The translations under genes were made by a program, and so were the position numbers. Below the pieces are notes generated by a model. It was not told the DNA's origin, did not search any database, and was given only the letters and a program-made list of their open reading frames with translations. A DNA stretch of 64,000 nt from Microbacterium esteraromaticum (GTDB taxonomy: Bacteria; Actinomycetota; Actinomycetes; Actinomycetales; Microbacteriaceae). Positions 1 to 8,592 of the stretch are shown here, in pieces. Position 1 is the first letter of the stretch. Every line of letters starts with the position of its first letter. The stretch is from the NCBI RefSeq assembly GCF_017303215.1, contig NZ_JAEMWU010000002.1, positions 1 to 64,000 of the forward strand, read 5' to 3'.

Positions 1-638
1 TTCGCGGGGTGAAACGGTCGAAGAAGGTCTTCACCACGAAGTCCGACCCGTTGCACGAGAAGCCGAGGGATCTCGTGCAACGCAGGTTCACCGCCGACGC
101 GCCCCGCAGGCTCTGGGTCGCGGACGTGACCTATGTCGCGACGTGGTCCGGGTTCGCTTACGTCGCGTTTGTCACCGATGTGTTCTCCCGCCGCATTGTC
201 GGATGGAACGTCGCCGCGACGCTCAAAGCCGACATCCTGCCGCTCCAAGCGTTGAACATGGCGGCGTGGGCCGCGGACGGGAACCTCCACGGACTTGTCC
301 ATCACGCTGACCACGGGTCGAACTACCTCGCCGTGGTCTACACGGATCGCATCGAGGAGCTCGGCGCGACGCCGTCGACCGGAACCGTCGGCGACAGTTG
401 CGACAACGCGATGGCCGAGGCCATCAACGGGCTCTACAAGACCGAGTTGATCCGTCGCCGCGGCCCGTGGCGCACGGTCGAGCAGGTCGAACTCGCGACA
501 CTCGAGTACGTGTGGTGGTGGAACAACCAGCGCCTCCACGGAGAACTCGACATGCGTACCCCCGCCGAGGTCGAAGCCGACTACTACGCTGGCCTCGACA
601 GACCCTTGGGAACACCCGTCTCCCAAGCCGCCCGATAG
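1..638 (+). CDS. IS3-family transposase (OrfB-type integrase domain), 5'-truncated by the window
   Basis: This is the catalytic DDE part of an IS3-group transposase, which cuts and joins the element ends during transposition. The DDE residues can be read: the first Asp in LWVADVTYVATW, the second in HHADHGSNY and the Glu in DNAMAEAINGLYKTE. A C-terminal WWWNNQRLHGEL motif follows, typical of IS3 OrfB. The frame is open to the left edge. The GTG at 9 is only the first start-like codon and is not believed to be the true start, because the N-terminal HTH part and OrfA must lie upstream. No internal stop is seen, so the visible part looks intact. Confidence 0.9.
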   Translation, partial: RGVKRSKKVFTTKSDPLHEKPRDLVQRRFTADAPRRLWVADVTYVATWSGFAYVAFVTDVFSRRIVGWNVAATLKADILPLQALNMAAWAADGNLHGLVHHADHGSNYLAVVYTDRIEELGATPSTGTVGDSCDNAMAEAINGLYKTELIRRRGPWRTVEQVELATLEYVWWWNNQRLHGELDMRTPAEVEADYYAGLDRPLGTPVSQAAR

Positions 639-660
639 GAACGAAACTCAGGGCGAATCA
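1..660 (+). mobile_element. IS3-family insertion sequence, right end (left part outside the window)
   Basis: The window opens inside an IS3-family transposase frame. The element appears to end near base 660. Read from the right, the end begins TGATTCGCCCTGAG, which has the TGA start and GC-rich character of IS3-family terminal repeats. The coding frame of the neighbouring cupin gene is disrupted exactly here: its recognisable part lies at 661-898 and its last ~20 codons are IS sequence. The left terminal repeat and any target duplication are outside the window, so the right boundary is an inference from the frame break and the terminal sequence. Confidence 0.75.
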
Positions 661-898
661 CAACAGCATCTTCGCGGGGGGCACCGGCGTGGTACGACCA
701 CAGCTCAACGCCGGGAAGGGCGTGAAGCCCAGAACAATCGTCCGGCGTCATGAGGTAGTAGATCCCCGTCGATTGCTCATCCCGCCATGTCTGGGCGTAT
801 AGTCCGCCTTCGATGGGCACCGGCGCCATGCCAAGCATCTCGCCAATGCCATCTGCTGTCAGCACTGGGCTCTCCGTTGAAATCGAATGAACGCTCAT
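661..898 (-). pseudogene. Cupin-superfamily (DUF985-like) gene truncated by the IS
   Basis: About 79 residues remain of a protein resembling the DUF985 cupin family. Visible features are an N-terminal segment with EGGLYAQTWRDE, then STGIYYLMTPDD, SGLHALPGVELWSYHAG. The YYLMTP...LHxxxxxExWxxHAG pattern holds the metal- or ligand-binding residues of the first cupin half. Full members are roughly twice this length. The frame continues to 584, but everything after about residue 79 is antisense to the IS end, so the second half is gone and the product is presumably non-functional. The ATG at 896-898 gives a natural start (MSVHSIST). The cellular role of DUF985 proteins is not established. Confidence 0.75.
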
Positions 899-901
899 TC
901 G
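884..901. promoter_or_regulatory. 18-bp perfect palindrome overlapping the cupin start
   Basis: Seven-base arms CGAATGA and TCATTCG flank the 4-base spacer ACGC. The shape, with ATGAACG-TCAT at the centre, resembles operators of TetR-type repressors. It overlaps the start codon of the truncated cupin gene on the minus strand and lies about 235 bp upstream of the MFS gene on the plus strand. No TetR gene is in the window, so the binding protein is unknown. The symmetry is directly visible; the operator role is inference. Confidence 0.4.
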
Positions 902-1134
902 TGTGACGTTCCTTCCTGCCGACGCGACTCGTCGACTGTTGATCCTGCCAACGATAGGTTTCGCGCTCCGCGGGATCTGTGCCAGATCGTCCGAACTGGC
1001 TCGCGGGACTGTCGCGGGTGACGGGCGACGGAGGCTCTCGCTCTTCTCGGGGCGTGACGATGCCGGCGGATGTCGGCCCGACCCGTCATCCGTTACCCGG
1101 GCGTTGCCGAAGTGCAGTACTACTGGACAACGCC

Positions 1135-2385
1135 ATGACTACGATCGAGCAGCCGCGTGACGCACGAGCCCCCGAGACGATGCAGCGCCGACTCTTGCCG
1201 TTGCTCGCCGTGACACATGCGACGTGGATGCTCACCGCGGGCGTCTCCGGCGTGCTCGTGCCGGCGATCATCGCCGACATCGATGAGAGCCAGAAGGTCG
1301 CTGCGTACGGCCTGATCACAGCGATCGCCGCTGTGGTCGCACTGCTGTCCAACATCGTCTTCGGCGCGGCCTCGGACCGCACCCGGTGGCGGTGGGGGCG
1401 CCGGCGCCCGTGGATCATCGGTGGGGCCATCATCGGAGCGCTGGGGCTCGGAATCGCGGCGTCGAGCACAGATCTCCCGTCGATCGCGGCGGGGTATCTG
1501 GTGTTCCAAGCGGCACTGAACGCGTTCCTGGCGCCACTGGTCGCGATCGTCCCTGACCGCGTGCCTGCGAAACGCCGGGGAGCGGCATCGTCGGCGGTCG
1601 CCTTCGGTGCGCTGGCGGGCCAGGGGTTGGGGGCTGTCGTGGGTGGCCTGCTCATCGAGCATGCGCGCACCGCGCTGGCTGCGGTGCCGTGGATCTGGGT
1701 ACTGGCAGCGCTGGTCATCGCACTGATGACGCGCGACACCCGTTCCGAATCCTCGCCTCGGGCATCCTCGGGGCTGCGCCGCGCTTGGGCCTTCGCCCGT
1801 TCGTTGACGATCCCGCGCGACCGCGACTTCCTGCTCGCGCTGACATCGCGACTGATGATGATGACGGGAATGTACGCCGTCACGATGTACCAGCTGTACA
1901 TCCTCACCGACTACATCGGCGCCGACCCGGTCACCGCGGGGGCGCTGATCGCGACCTTCGGGCTCATCCAACTGGCGCTCGGCGCGACCAGCGCCGCGCT
2001 GGCCGGCCCGATCTCGGATCGCCTGGGAAGGCGGCGGATCATCGTGGCGGGGGCATCGGTGCTGCTGGCGGCGGCCATGATCCCGATGGCGTTCGTCGCC
2101 CAGGTGCCCGTGCTGCTGGGATTCGTCGCCGCCGCGAGCATCGCCTACGGGGCGTATCAGGCCGTGGACACCGCGCTGATGACCGAAGTGCTTCCCAACC
2201 CCGACAACGCTGCCAAGGACATGGGAATCCTCAACATCTCGAACACCGCCGCGCATGTGCTCGGCCCGGTGATCGCATCGTCACTCATCGCCTCGGGGCT
2301 GGGGTACCCGGCACTGTTCCTCGTGGGCGCCGCCCTCATCGGGTCGTCGGCGATCCTGGTGTTGATGATTCGACGCGTCGCCTGA
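1135..2385 (+). CDS. MFS transporter, 12 TM
   Basis: A major facilitator superfamily transporter of about 416 residues, with two six-helix halves. The first loop 2-3 motif is DRTRWRWGRRRPWIIGG, whose WGRR-P form is close to GPH/SLC45-like sugar carriers. The second-half counterpart is GPISDRLGRRRIIV. A sugar or glycoside is a possible substrate but is not shown. The ATG at 1135 was preferred over upstream in-frame starts because the upstream stretch (Arg/Ser/Gly-rich) is not membrane-like and the helices begin soon after MTTIEQ. The gene is convergent with the LuxR-type regulator, with only ~40 bp between their ends. Confidence 0.85.
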   Translation: MTTIEQPRDARAPETMQRRLLPLLAVTHATWMLTAGVSGVLVPAIIADIDESQKVAAYGLITAIAAVVALLSNIVFGAASDRTRWRWGRRRPWIIGGAIIGALGLGIAASSTDLPSIAAGYLVFQAALNAFLAPLVAIVPDRVPAKRRGAASSAVAFGALAGQGLGAVVGGLLIEHARTALAAVPWIWVLAALVIALMTRDTRSESSPRASSGLRRAWAFARSLTIPRDRDFLLALTSRLMMMTGMYAVTMYQLYILTDYIGADPVTAGALIATFGLIQLALGATSAALAGPISDRLGRRRIIVAGASVLLAAAMIPMAFVAQVPVLLGFVAAASIAYGAYQAVDTALMTEVLPNPDNAAKDMGILNISNTAAHVLGPVIASSLIASGLGYPALFLVGAALIGSSAILVLMIRRVA

Positions 2386-2427
2386 GCGGCACGCGGCATC
2401 CGCGGTGGAGCGGGGCGCGGCCCGGCA

Positions 2428-4065
2428 TCACACCGGGATGTCGGCTGACCCGTCGGTATGGTGCCAGTGCACCACACCCTGCTGGTTAGCGAGAGCCACA
2501 GCCTGAGCCCGATTGCTGGCCCCGAGCTTGCGATAGATCCGTTTGATGTGAGTCTTGACGGTGTTCTCCGACGTGAAGTCCGCCTTCGCGATCTGGGCGG
2601 CATTCAGACCGTCGACCAGGTGCTGCAGCACCGTGCGCTCGCGTTCCGTGAGCGAGGCCACCTCGATCGCGGCGGGCTCGGTGCGCGAGCTGTCGGTCAC
2701 GTACTCGAGACCCGCGAGGGCGTACAGGTCCTCGACGTCCTGCCTGCGCTGACGGGCGAGAACCGTCGGAAGCGCGGCCGGGCGCCCCGCCAGCACGAGG
2801 TGGAGCGATCGCCGAGCGGACTCGGTCTCACCGAGTCGCATCCGGGCGATCGCGTGGACGATCGTCGCCTCCCACACGTCGCGTATCGGCATGAGCACTC
2901 GACGCATCGCACGAGCGGCGACGCGCGCCGCGGCGATGTCGTCGCCGGCCATCAGATGCGTACGCGCGAGCGGAACGAGTGACCGGAGCGGATGCCCCAG
3001 ATCCTTCGCCAGGCGGACGACGAGTCCGCCCTCACCTGCGGCGACCAGTGTGTCGAGATAAGCGCGGAACACGATGTGGTCGGCAATCGGCTCGACGGCG
3101 ATGTTGATGCCGCGTTCGAACCCGATCTGCCGAAACCGCTGGTAGGCGGTGACGGGATCATGCCGGGCCAGGTCGTACTGCGTGAGCGCGTACAGCTGGT
3201 GGGGCCACAGCTCCAGACGGTCCCCGGCCTGTGACAGCCGCGCGGCGTGCGGCTCTGCCGATTCCACGTCCCCGGCATCGGTCGCGAGCAGCGTCGAGCC
3301 GATCGTCGCGCCCACGGTGAGCAGATCCCGGCACCATGCGGGCAGGGCGTCGACGTCGCCGACGCGACTCAGCCACTTTCTCGCCGTCTCGTCGTGCCCA
3401 TCGATCGCCGAGAGCATCGCCGCATTGGCGGCGGCGTTGACCCGCGCGAAGTGCCGGAAAGGGGGCTCCCCGCCATCTCGATAGGCCGCAGTGAACAGCT
3501 GCATCGCGGTATCGGTCCGACCGGCCAACAGCATCGTCAGTCCGCGCTGGAGCGCGACGTACCCCGGGCGATCCCCTTCATGTCGAGGGTCGCGAAAGAT
3601 CGACTGGCGGATACTGCCGTGCCGCTCCACCTGTTCGAGTTCGTCGCACAGGCGGAGTGCTTCGTCGAACCGGCCCTCCCAGCGTGCGCCGATCATCGAC
3701 ATCACCACCCAGTGCGACGACCGCGGGCCATCGTCGGCACCGCCGCGTGCGGTGGCTGCGGACCCGAGGTGACGCAGGTGCTCGAGAATCTCGGCACGAT
3801 CCCCTCCCGCGGGGTGAGCCCGGCTGCTGACCAGATCGCTGGCGATGACGGCGCCGGTCATCAGATGCGGTCGTTGCCACAGTTCTTCGTCAGACAGGGA
3901 GCCCACCCGGGCCAGGATCTCTCGTGCGTGGTGCTTGTCGATGTCGTACCAGCGCTCGAACAGCATCTCTTCGACGGGATCCGTCGCGACGACCGGCCTC
4001 GCGGTGCCGTCTGGCTCGCTCGGCGCGGGCGCGAGACGATGCACGGCGCGATGGACCTGGCTCAC
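2428..4065 (-). CDS. LuxR-family transcriptional regulator with long helical N-terminal region
   Basis: A 545-residue regulator. The last ~65 residues form a LuxR/NarL helix-turn-helix: LTERERTVLQHLVDG, then AQIAKADFTSENTVKTH and IYRKLGASNRAQAV. The remainder is alanine/leucine-rich helical sequence like the TPR-type sensing region of large LuxR regulators. No N-terminal ATPase P-loop is visible, so this is not a full-length MalT/LAL member. The GTG at 4065 was chosen because an AGGGGAG ribosome-binding site lies 8 bases upstream and the sequence before it does not look like protein. Its convergent MFS neighbour or the DUF1684 gene may be targets, but nothing shows this. Confidence 0.8.
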   Translation of the reverse strand: MSQVHRAVHRLAPAPSEPDGTARPVVATDPVEEMLFERWYDIDKHHAREILARVGSLSDEELWQRPHLMTGAVIASDLVSSRAHPAGGDRAEILEHLRHLGSAATARGGADDGPRSSHWVVMSMIGARWEGRFDEALRLCDELEQVERHGSIRQSIFRDPRHEGDRPGYVALQRGLTMLLAGRTDTAMQLFTAAYRDGGEPPFRHFARVNAAANAAMLSAIDGHDETARKWLSRVGDVDALPAWCRDLLTVGATIGSTLLATDAGDVESAEPHAARLSQAGDRLELWPHQLYALTQYDLARHDPVTAYQRFRQIGFERGINIAVEPIADHIVFRAYLDTLVAAGEGGLVVRLAKDLGHPLRSLVPLARTHLMAGDDIAAARVAARAMRRVLMPIRDVWEATIVHAIARMRLGETESARRSLHLVLAGRPAALPTVLARQRRQDVEDLYALAGLEYVTDSSRTEPAAIEVASLTERERTVLQHLVDGLNAAQIAKADFTSENTVKTHIKRIYRKLGASNRAQAVALANQQGVVHWHHTDGSADIPV

Positions 4066-4153
4066 GAATTCGACTCCCCTTTTCGCCGGGGGGTGGGGCC
4101 CGCGGGACTGAATCGAAATGCAGTATATCGGTGGGGTCGGACGCGCAGCGGAG

Positions 4154-4861
4154 TCAGACCACGCGCAGTTCTCCGGCGGTGACGGCCACGGGCAGACGGT
4201 TCTCGGGCGGCGGGAACACGCACACGTAGTGGTCTGAGAACGCGCATGGCGGCAGGTAGGCGCGGTTGAGATCGACGACGACGCGGCCATCGGCGTCGGG
4301 ACGCTCGAGGCGCAGGAAACGGAACGGGTAGCTTGCGGTGCCGCTGGTGGTGTCGGCGAGCGGAGCGAACAACCCGCCGTCGTCGAGCTGTCTGACCAGG
4401 AGCGTCAGCGGGGTGCCGTTGTGCTCGAAGGTGACAGCTCCGTCGTAGACCGTCTCAGCACGATGTCCGTCGACGGCTTCGGTCGAGGCGCCCACCGCGG
4501 TCGCGGTGAACAGCCCCGTCACGCTCCATGACGGATCGAACGCGGCCCTCTCGATGGCGGAGATGCCCCGGCGCCTCGGCGCTTCGGGATCCCACACGCG
4601 CAGCGCGACAGCACCATCGCGGGCGAAGCCGCCCAGCATCCGCTCGCCCACCCGGACCTTCTCGCCCGGTGCCAGACGCAGGCCGGCGGCTGAGGCGGTG
4701 CCGACGGCCGCTTCGCCGTCTGTGCTCCATCGTCCGTCCACATCGTCGAACTCCTGCTCGTGGGGCGTGAGCCAGTGCGTCGCGGCCAGTGAAGCGGTCC
4801 CGAACGGGCTCCAGGTGAGGTGATCGCGGTCGGCGATCCACTGTCGGTGTGCTGCGGTCAT
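4154..4861 (-). CDS. DUF1684 domain protein
   Basis: A 235-residue protein matching the DUF1684 family. It starts with HRQWIADRDHLTWSPFG and ends with the family signature VVVDLNRAYLPPCAFSDHY followed by CVFPPPENRLPVAV. The LNRAY-PPC-F-x-x-x-x-C-PPPENRL block is the most conserved part. The function is unknown; the protein is predicted soluble and cytoplasmic, with no signal peptide. It diverges from the LysR-type gene across a 90-bp gap holding a LysR-type operator, so the two may share regulation. Confidence 0.85.
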   Translation of the reverse strand: MTAAHRQWIADRDHLTWSPFGTASLAATHWLTPHEQEFDDVDGRWSTDGEAAVGTASAAGLRLAPGEKVRVGERMLGGFARDGAVALRVWDPEAPRRRGISAIERAAFDPSWSVTGLFTATAVGASTEAVDGHRAETVYDGAVTFEHNGTPLTLLVRQLDDGGLFAPLADTTSGTASYPFRFLRLERPDADGRVVVDLNRAYLPPCAFSDHYVCVFPPPENRLPVAVTAGELRVV

Positions 4862-4898
4862 GGCGGGCAGTCCTTCGCGTCGATGCGGTTCTGTGTCA

Positions 4899-4923
4899 GA
4901 TTGTCACATCTTGTTACACAATC
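4899..4923. promoter_or_regulatory. LysR-type operator overlapping a sigma-A-like promoter
   Basis: An inverted repeat with arms GATTGT (4899-4904) and ACAATC (4918-4923) is separated by 13 bases, and contains the T-N11-A core expected of LysR regulators. It overlaps a promoter-like pair, TTGTTA (4911-4916) and TATGAA (4934-4939), spaced 17 bases, facing the LysR-type gene. It also lies just upstream of the divergent DUF1684 gene. Autoregulation by the adjacent regulator is the simplest reading; no binding data are available. Confidence 0.5.
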
Positions 4924-4951
4924 GAAACTGAAATATGAATAGCATCCTCCT

Positions 4952-5995
4952 ATGGATAGCGAAGAAGCTCCAGACATCGACGCACTGACGCGAACGCTCG
5001 ATGTGCATTCCCTGCGCATCCTGGTCGCCATCGACCAGGAGGGGTCGATCAGCGCTGCCGCTCGCTCGCTGGGCTTCACCCAGCCGACCATCACCCAGCA
5101 CGTGCAGCGGCTTGAGGCGCGCCTCGGCGCCACCCTGATCGCCCGCACCGCCCGCTCGGCCGCCCTCACCCCCGTCGGCGCGATCCTCGCGCAGCACGCT
5201 CCCCGCATCGACGCCAGCCTGACGGCCGCGGCCACCGAACTCGCCCGCGCGCTGGGACGCCGCGCGGGCACGGTGCGCCTCACCGGCCCCGTCGAGAGCA
5301 TCGGCCCGGTGATCGCGCCCACCGCGGCCCGGCTCGCGGCGGACAGCCCCGGCGTCGAGGTATCGGTCACCGAAGCCGCCGATACCGTCGATGCACTCGA
5401 CCGCGTGCGCAGCGGCCGCGCCGACATCGCCGTCACGGTCGACGTCGCCGCCTCCAGCTCGCGGCGCCAGGCGGCGCCACGGCGTCAGGGCGCGCGCTCG
5501 ACGTTCCTGTTCGCCGAAGAGATCGTCGCCGTCACGGTCGCCGACGCGGATGCCCCGGGCGGGCGGATCGATCCGCTCGTGCTCGCCGAACTGCCCTGGA
5601 TCGGCGGGCGCGGCACCAGCAGCGACGTCATCGCGCAGGCCATCGGACGCACGCCGGTTCGCGGCGACATCACCACGAGCCGGCCGGATGCCGCCCTGGC
5701 ATTGGCCGCCAACGGCCTCGGCGTCGCCTTCCTCGCTGAGTCCGACCTGGCGGGGATCGCCCTCGACCCCGGAGCGCGGGCACTGGGCCTCTCGCCCGCG
5801 TTCACCCGACGCACGTGGGCGACGACGCTCGTCGAAGCGTCCGGCATCCCGCCCGTCGCGGCCGCCGTCCGCACCCTCGCCGTCCACCGTCCGACCTTCG
5901 CCGATGTCGAGGCCAGCCTCGACGCGCGTCGGCGCAGTGAGAGCCACCGGGCTCGATTCCGTACCACCGCACCACTACCCGAGGAGATACCCGCC
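4952..5995 (+). CDS. LysR-type transcriptional regulator lacking its own stop codon
   Basis: About 348 codons of a LysR-type regulator. The N-terminal winged HTH is clear: VHSLRILVAIDQEGSISAAA, then LGFTQPTITQHVQRLEARLG and LIARTARSAALTPVG. An effector-binding domain runs to about residue 330. No stop codon follows. The frame stays open through ARRRSESHRARF into the ATG of the downstream lipoprotein at 5996, so the frame formally encodes an 882-residue fusion. A TGA in another frame lies at 5938-5940, close to where a normal LysR protein would end, which fits loss of the stop by a small indel or substitution, or a sequence error. It probably regulates the downstream importer, and is unusual in being co-directional with it. 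Confidence 0.75.
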
Positions 5996-7600
5996 ATGCC
6001 GTTCCCGCTCACAAACCGCCTGGCGAAGGCGGCCACCGTCGCCGCCACAGGCGCGCTGCTGCTGACCGCGTGCTCCACTCCGGCGCCGCAACAGACCACC
6101 GGCGCCGACACCGGCGCCGAGATCGACCACATCACGGTCGCGCTGCCCGGCTCGCTGTCGAGCCTGTACGTCGGCCAGGAGGCCGGCATCCTGAACTACT
6201 ACATCGCCTCCATCGCACAGGAGGGCCTCGTCTCGATCGACGCGCAGGGGCGTGTGCAGCCCGGGCTCGCCGAGTCGTGGGAGCAGACCGACGACGTCAC
6301 GTACGTGTACACGCTCCGCGACGACGCCGTCTTCCAGGACGGCAGCCCCGTCACGGCGGACGACGTCGTGTTCAGCCTGGAACGCGCACGCGATGAGACG
6401 AGCTCGCCGGGTCTGGCTTACTACCTCATGAACGTCGACACCATCGCGAAGACGGGCGACAACGAGGTCACCATCACCCTCACCGAGCCCGACGCGGCGT
6501 TCGCGTCGAACATGAGCACTGGTGGCGCCGCGTTCATCACCTCGAAGGCGTTCTGGGAAGAGCACGACGGCAAGGTCGGAACCGCCGACTCGCTGTTGCT
6601 GGGATCCGGGCCCTACGAGGTGACCGAGTTCTCGCCGGACTCGCACGTGACCTTCGAACGCGTCGACTCGTGGTGGGGCGAACTGCCCAAGGTCAAGGAG
6701 ATCACGGTCAACTTCGTCTCGGACGAGTCGACGCGTCTGCTCGCGGCGCAGTCCGGCGATGTCGACGTCGCATTCAATGTGCCGCTCGCGCAGTCCCAGC
6801 AGTGGGAGAAGCTCGACACCATGCGCGTCGAGTACGTCAACGACCTGTCGTACGTCGGCTTGTACTTCAACATCGGCGTCGCCCCGTTCGATGACCCGAA
6901 GGTGCGTGAGGCCTTCGCGCACGCGGTCGATCGCGACGCGTACGTCGAGAAGCTGCTGCGCGGGCACGGTGAGGCCGCGACGGCGATCATGACACCCGAG
7001 TCACTGGGCCAGGTCCACGACGCCGATGATGCCAGGGACGCCCTGGCGGGGATCCCGCAGTGGGAGTTCGATCTGGACGCCGCCAAGGCCGCGCTCGCGG
7101 CATCGTCGGTGCCCGAGGGCTTCGAGACCGAGCTGCTCACGCCGAACACCGGGCCGCAGCTCGGCACCGCCGCACAGGCGCTGGCCCAGAACCTCGCCGA
7201 GATCGGCGTCACGGTCAACGTGCGCGAGGTTCCGATCGAGGAGTGGCTCGCCAGCCTCGATGCCTCGTCCGACCACGGTGTGAACCTCATGTGGTACTTC
7301 TCGACGCTCGGCGACCCGGCCGAGGTGCCCAGCTACCTGCTCGGCGCCGGCAACCCCGCCGGCTATGACAACCCCGCCATCGTCGACCTGCTCGCGCAGG
7401 CCGGTGCCGAGTCGGATCCCGCCGCGCGCGCCGACCTGCTGATCGAGGCCGAGGCGCTGCAGGCCGCTGATGCGATCAACGTTCCGCTGTGGTGGGGCCA
7501 GTCGGCGACCGCGTTCGCCAAGGATCTCGGGATGAACGACTACAGCGCGTTCGCCTTCATCTCGTCGTGGCCGACTCAGCTGTACCGGGCAGGACAGTGA
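5996..7600 (+). CDS. Oligopeptide ABC transporter substrate-binding lipoprotein (family 5)
   Basis: A 534-residue extracytoplasmic binding protein of the DppA/OppA type, which captures peptides (or nickel or sugar relatives) for the membrane permeases. The N-terminus is a lipoprotein signal: basic NRLAK, a hydrophobic stretch and the lipobox LLTAC. Family-5 features follow: GLAESWEQTDDVTYVYTLRD, the TADDVVFSLERA block and VREAFAHAVDRDAYVEKLL. The ATG at 5996 has a GAGGAG site about 9 bases upstream, so it can start independently even though it is in frame with the LysR-type gene. It overlaps the first permease by 4 bases. Confidence 0.9.
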   Translation: MPFPLTNRLAKAATVAATGALLLTACSTPAPQQTTGADTGAEIDHITVALPGSLSSLYVGQEAGILNYYIASIAQEGLVSIDAQGRVQPGLAESWEQTDDVTYVYTLRDDAVFQDGSPVTADDVVFSLERARDETSSPGLAYYLMNVDTIAKTGDNEVTITLTEPDAAFASNMSTGGAAFITSKAFWEEHDGKVGTADSLLLGSGPYEVTEFSPDSHVTFERVDSWWGELPKVKEITVNFVSDESTRLLAAQSGDVDVAFNVPLAQSQQWEKLDTMRVEYVNDLSYVGLYFNIGVAPFDDPKVREAFAHAVDRDAYVEKLLRGHGEAATAIMTPESLGQVHDADDARDALAGIPQWEFDLDAAKAALAASSVPEGFETELLTPNTGPQLGTAAQALAQNLAEIGVTVNVREVPIEEWLASLDASSDHGVNLMWYFSTLGDPAEVPSYLLGAGNPAGYDNPAIVDLLAQAGAESDPAARADLLIEAEALQAADAINVPLWWGQSATAFAKDLGMNDYSAFAFISSWPTQLYRAGQ

Positions 7601-8592
7601 GCCAGCCGCTTCTCATCCGAGCACGCGCACGGCGGTTCCGATCAGTCGGTCGACTGCTCGCCGTGCGCGTGCTCGGCGTGCTCGCCGTGCTGCTGGTGCT
7701 GTCGATGGTCATCTTCGCGCTCATGCACCTGGCGCCCGGCGACATCGTCAAGAACCTGCTCGGCAACCGACCGTCCTCGCCCGAGGCCGTCGCCGCGATC
7801 CGCGAGCAGTACAACCTCGATGACCCGATGTGGCTGCAGTACCTCAAGTGGCTCGGTGGCCTGCTCACCGGCGACCTCGGGCAGTCGATCCGGCTGCAGA
7901 TCCCCGTGGCCGATGCCATCGCTCAGCGCGTCGGCATCACGCTCGCCCTCTGCGCGCTCGCCTTCGTGATCGCCCTGGCAGTGGCCGTGCCGCTCGGGGT
8001 GCGCAGCGCCGCCCACGCGGGAAGCTGGCTGGATCGCACCGCGAACACGCTCGCGGTGGTCGGCCTCAGCGCCCCCACCTTCGCCGTCGGCCTGCTGCTG
8101 CTGTACCTATTCGCCTATTACGTGCGGCTGTTCCCGGTGTACGGCGCGGGTTCCGGCGGGCTCGACACACTGTGGCACCTGGTGCTCCCGGCGATCACCC
8201 TCGCACTCGGGCTGGGGGCGATCATCGTCAAGCTGACGCGCACCGCCATGATCCGCGAGCTCGAGTCCGACTACGTCACCTCCGCCCGCGCCCGCGGCAT
8301 CCCCGAGGCGCAGGTGATGCGCATCGCCCTGCGCAACGCGGCCATCCCGATCGTCACCGGTGCGAGCCTGGTGCTCACCTTTCTCGTCGGCGGCACGGTT
8401 CTGGCCGAGACCACCTACGCGCTACCCGGACTGGGAACCCTGCTGCAGGATTCGGTGCTGTTCAAGGACATCGCCGTCGTGCAGTCGCTCACCCTGCTGG
8501 TCGCCGTCGTGATCGCGGTGATCGCGCTGCTCGCCGACCTGATCTACCTGCTGCTCGACCCCCGCATCCGTCGAGGAGGGACGCCCGCATGA
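7597..8592 (+). CDS. Peptide ABC transporter permease, DppB type
   Basis: A 331-residue inner-membrane permease. It begins at GTG 7597, overlapping the stop of the binding-protein gene (GTGA). DppB family features are visible: VFALMHLAPGD-like motif (VIFALMHLAPGDIVKNLLG), a periplasmic loop with QYNLDDPMWLQYLKWLGG and GDLGQSIR, and the cytoplasmic EAA loop SARARGIPEAQVMRIALRN, which contacts the ATPase. Six helices are expected. The gene pairs with the next permease to form the channel of one importer. Confidence 0.9.
   Translation: MSQPLLIRARARRFRSVGRLLAVRVLGVLAVLLVLSMVIFALMHLAPGDIVKNLLGNRPSSPEAVAAIREQYNLDDPMWLQYLKWLGGLLTGDLGQSIRLQIPVADAIAQRVGITLALCALAFVIALAVAVPLGVRSAAHAGSWLDRTANTLAVVGLSAPTFAVGLLLLYLFAYYVRLFPVYGAGSGGLDTLWHLVLPAITLALGLGAIIVKLTRTAMIRELESDYVTSARARGIPEAQVMRIALRNAAIPIVTGASLVLTFLVGGTVLAETTYALPGLGTLLQDSVLFKDIAVVQSLTLLVAVVIAVIALLADLIYLLLDPRIRRGGTPA

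Noticed and set aside
979..1134. Upstream start of the MFS gene at 979
   Set aside because: The 52 codons before 1135 are Arg/Ser/Gly/Pro-rich and precede the first helix unlike the family; ATG 1135 fits better.
4066..4290. Long N-terminal extension of the LuxR-type gene
   Set aside because: Low-quality composition and a clear ribosome-binding site before GTG 4065.
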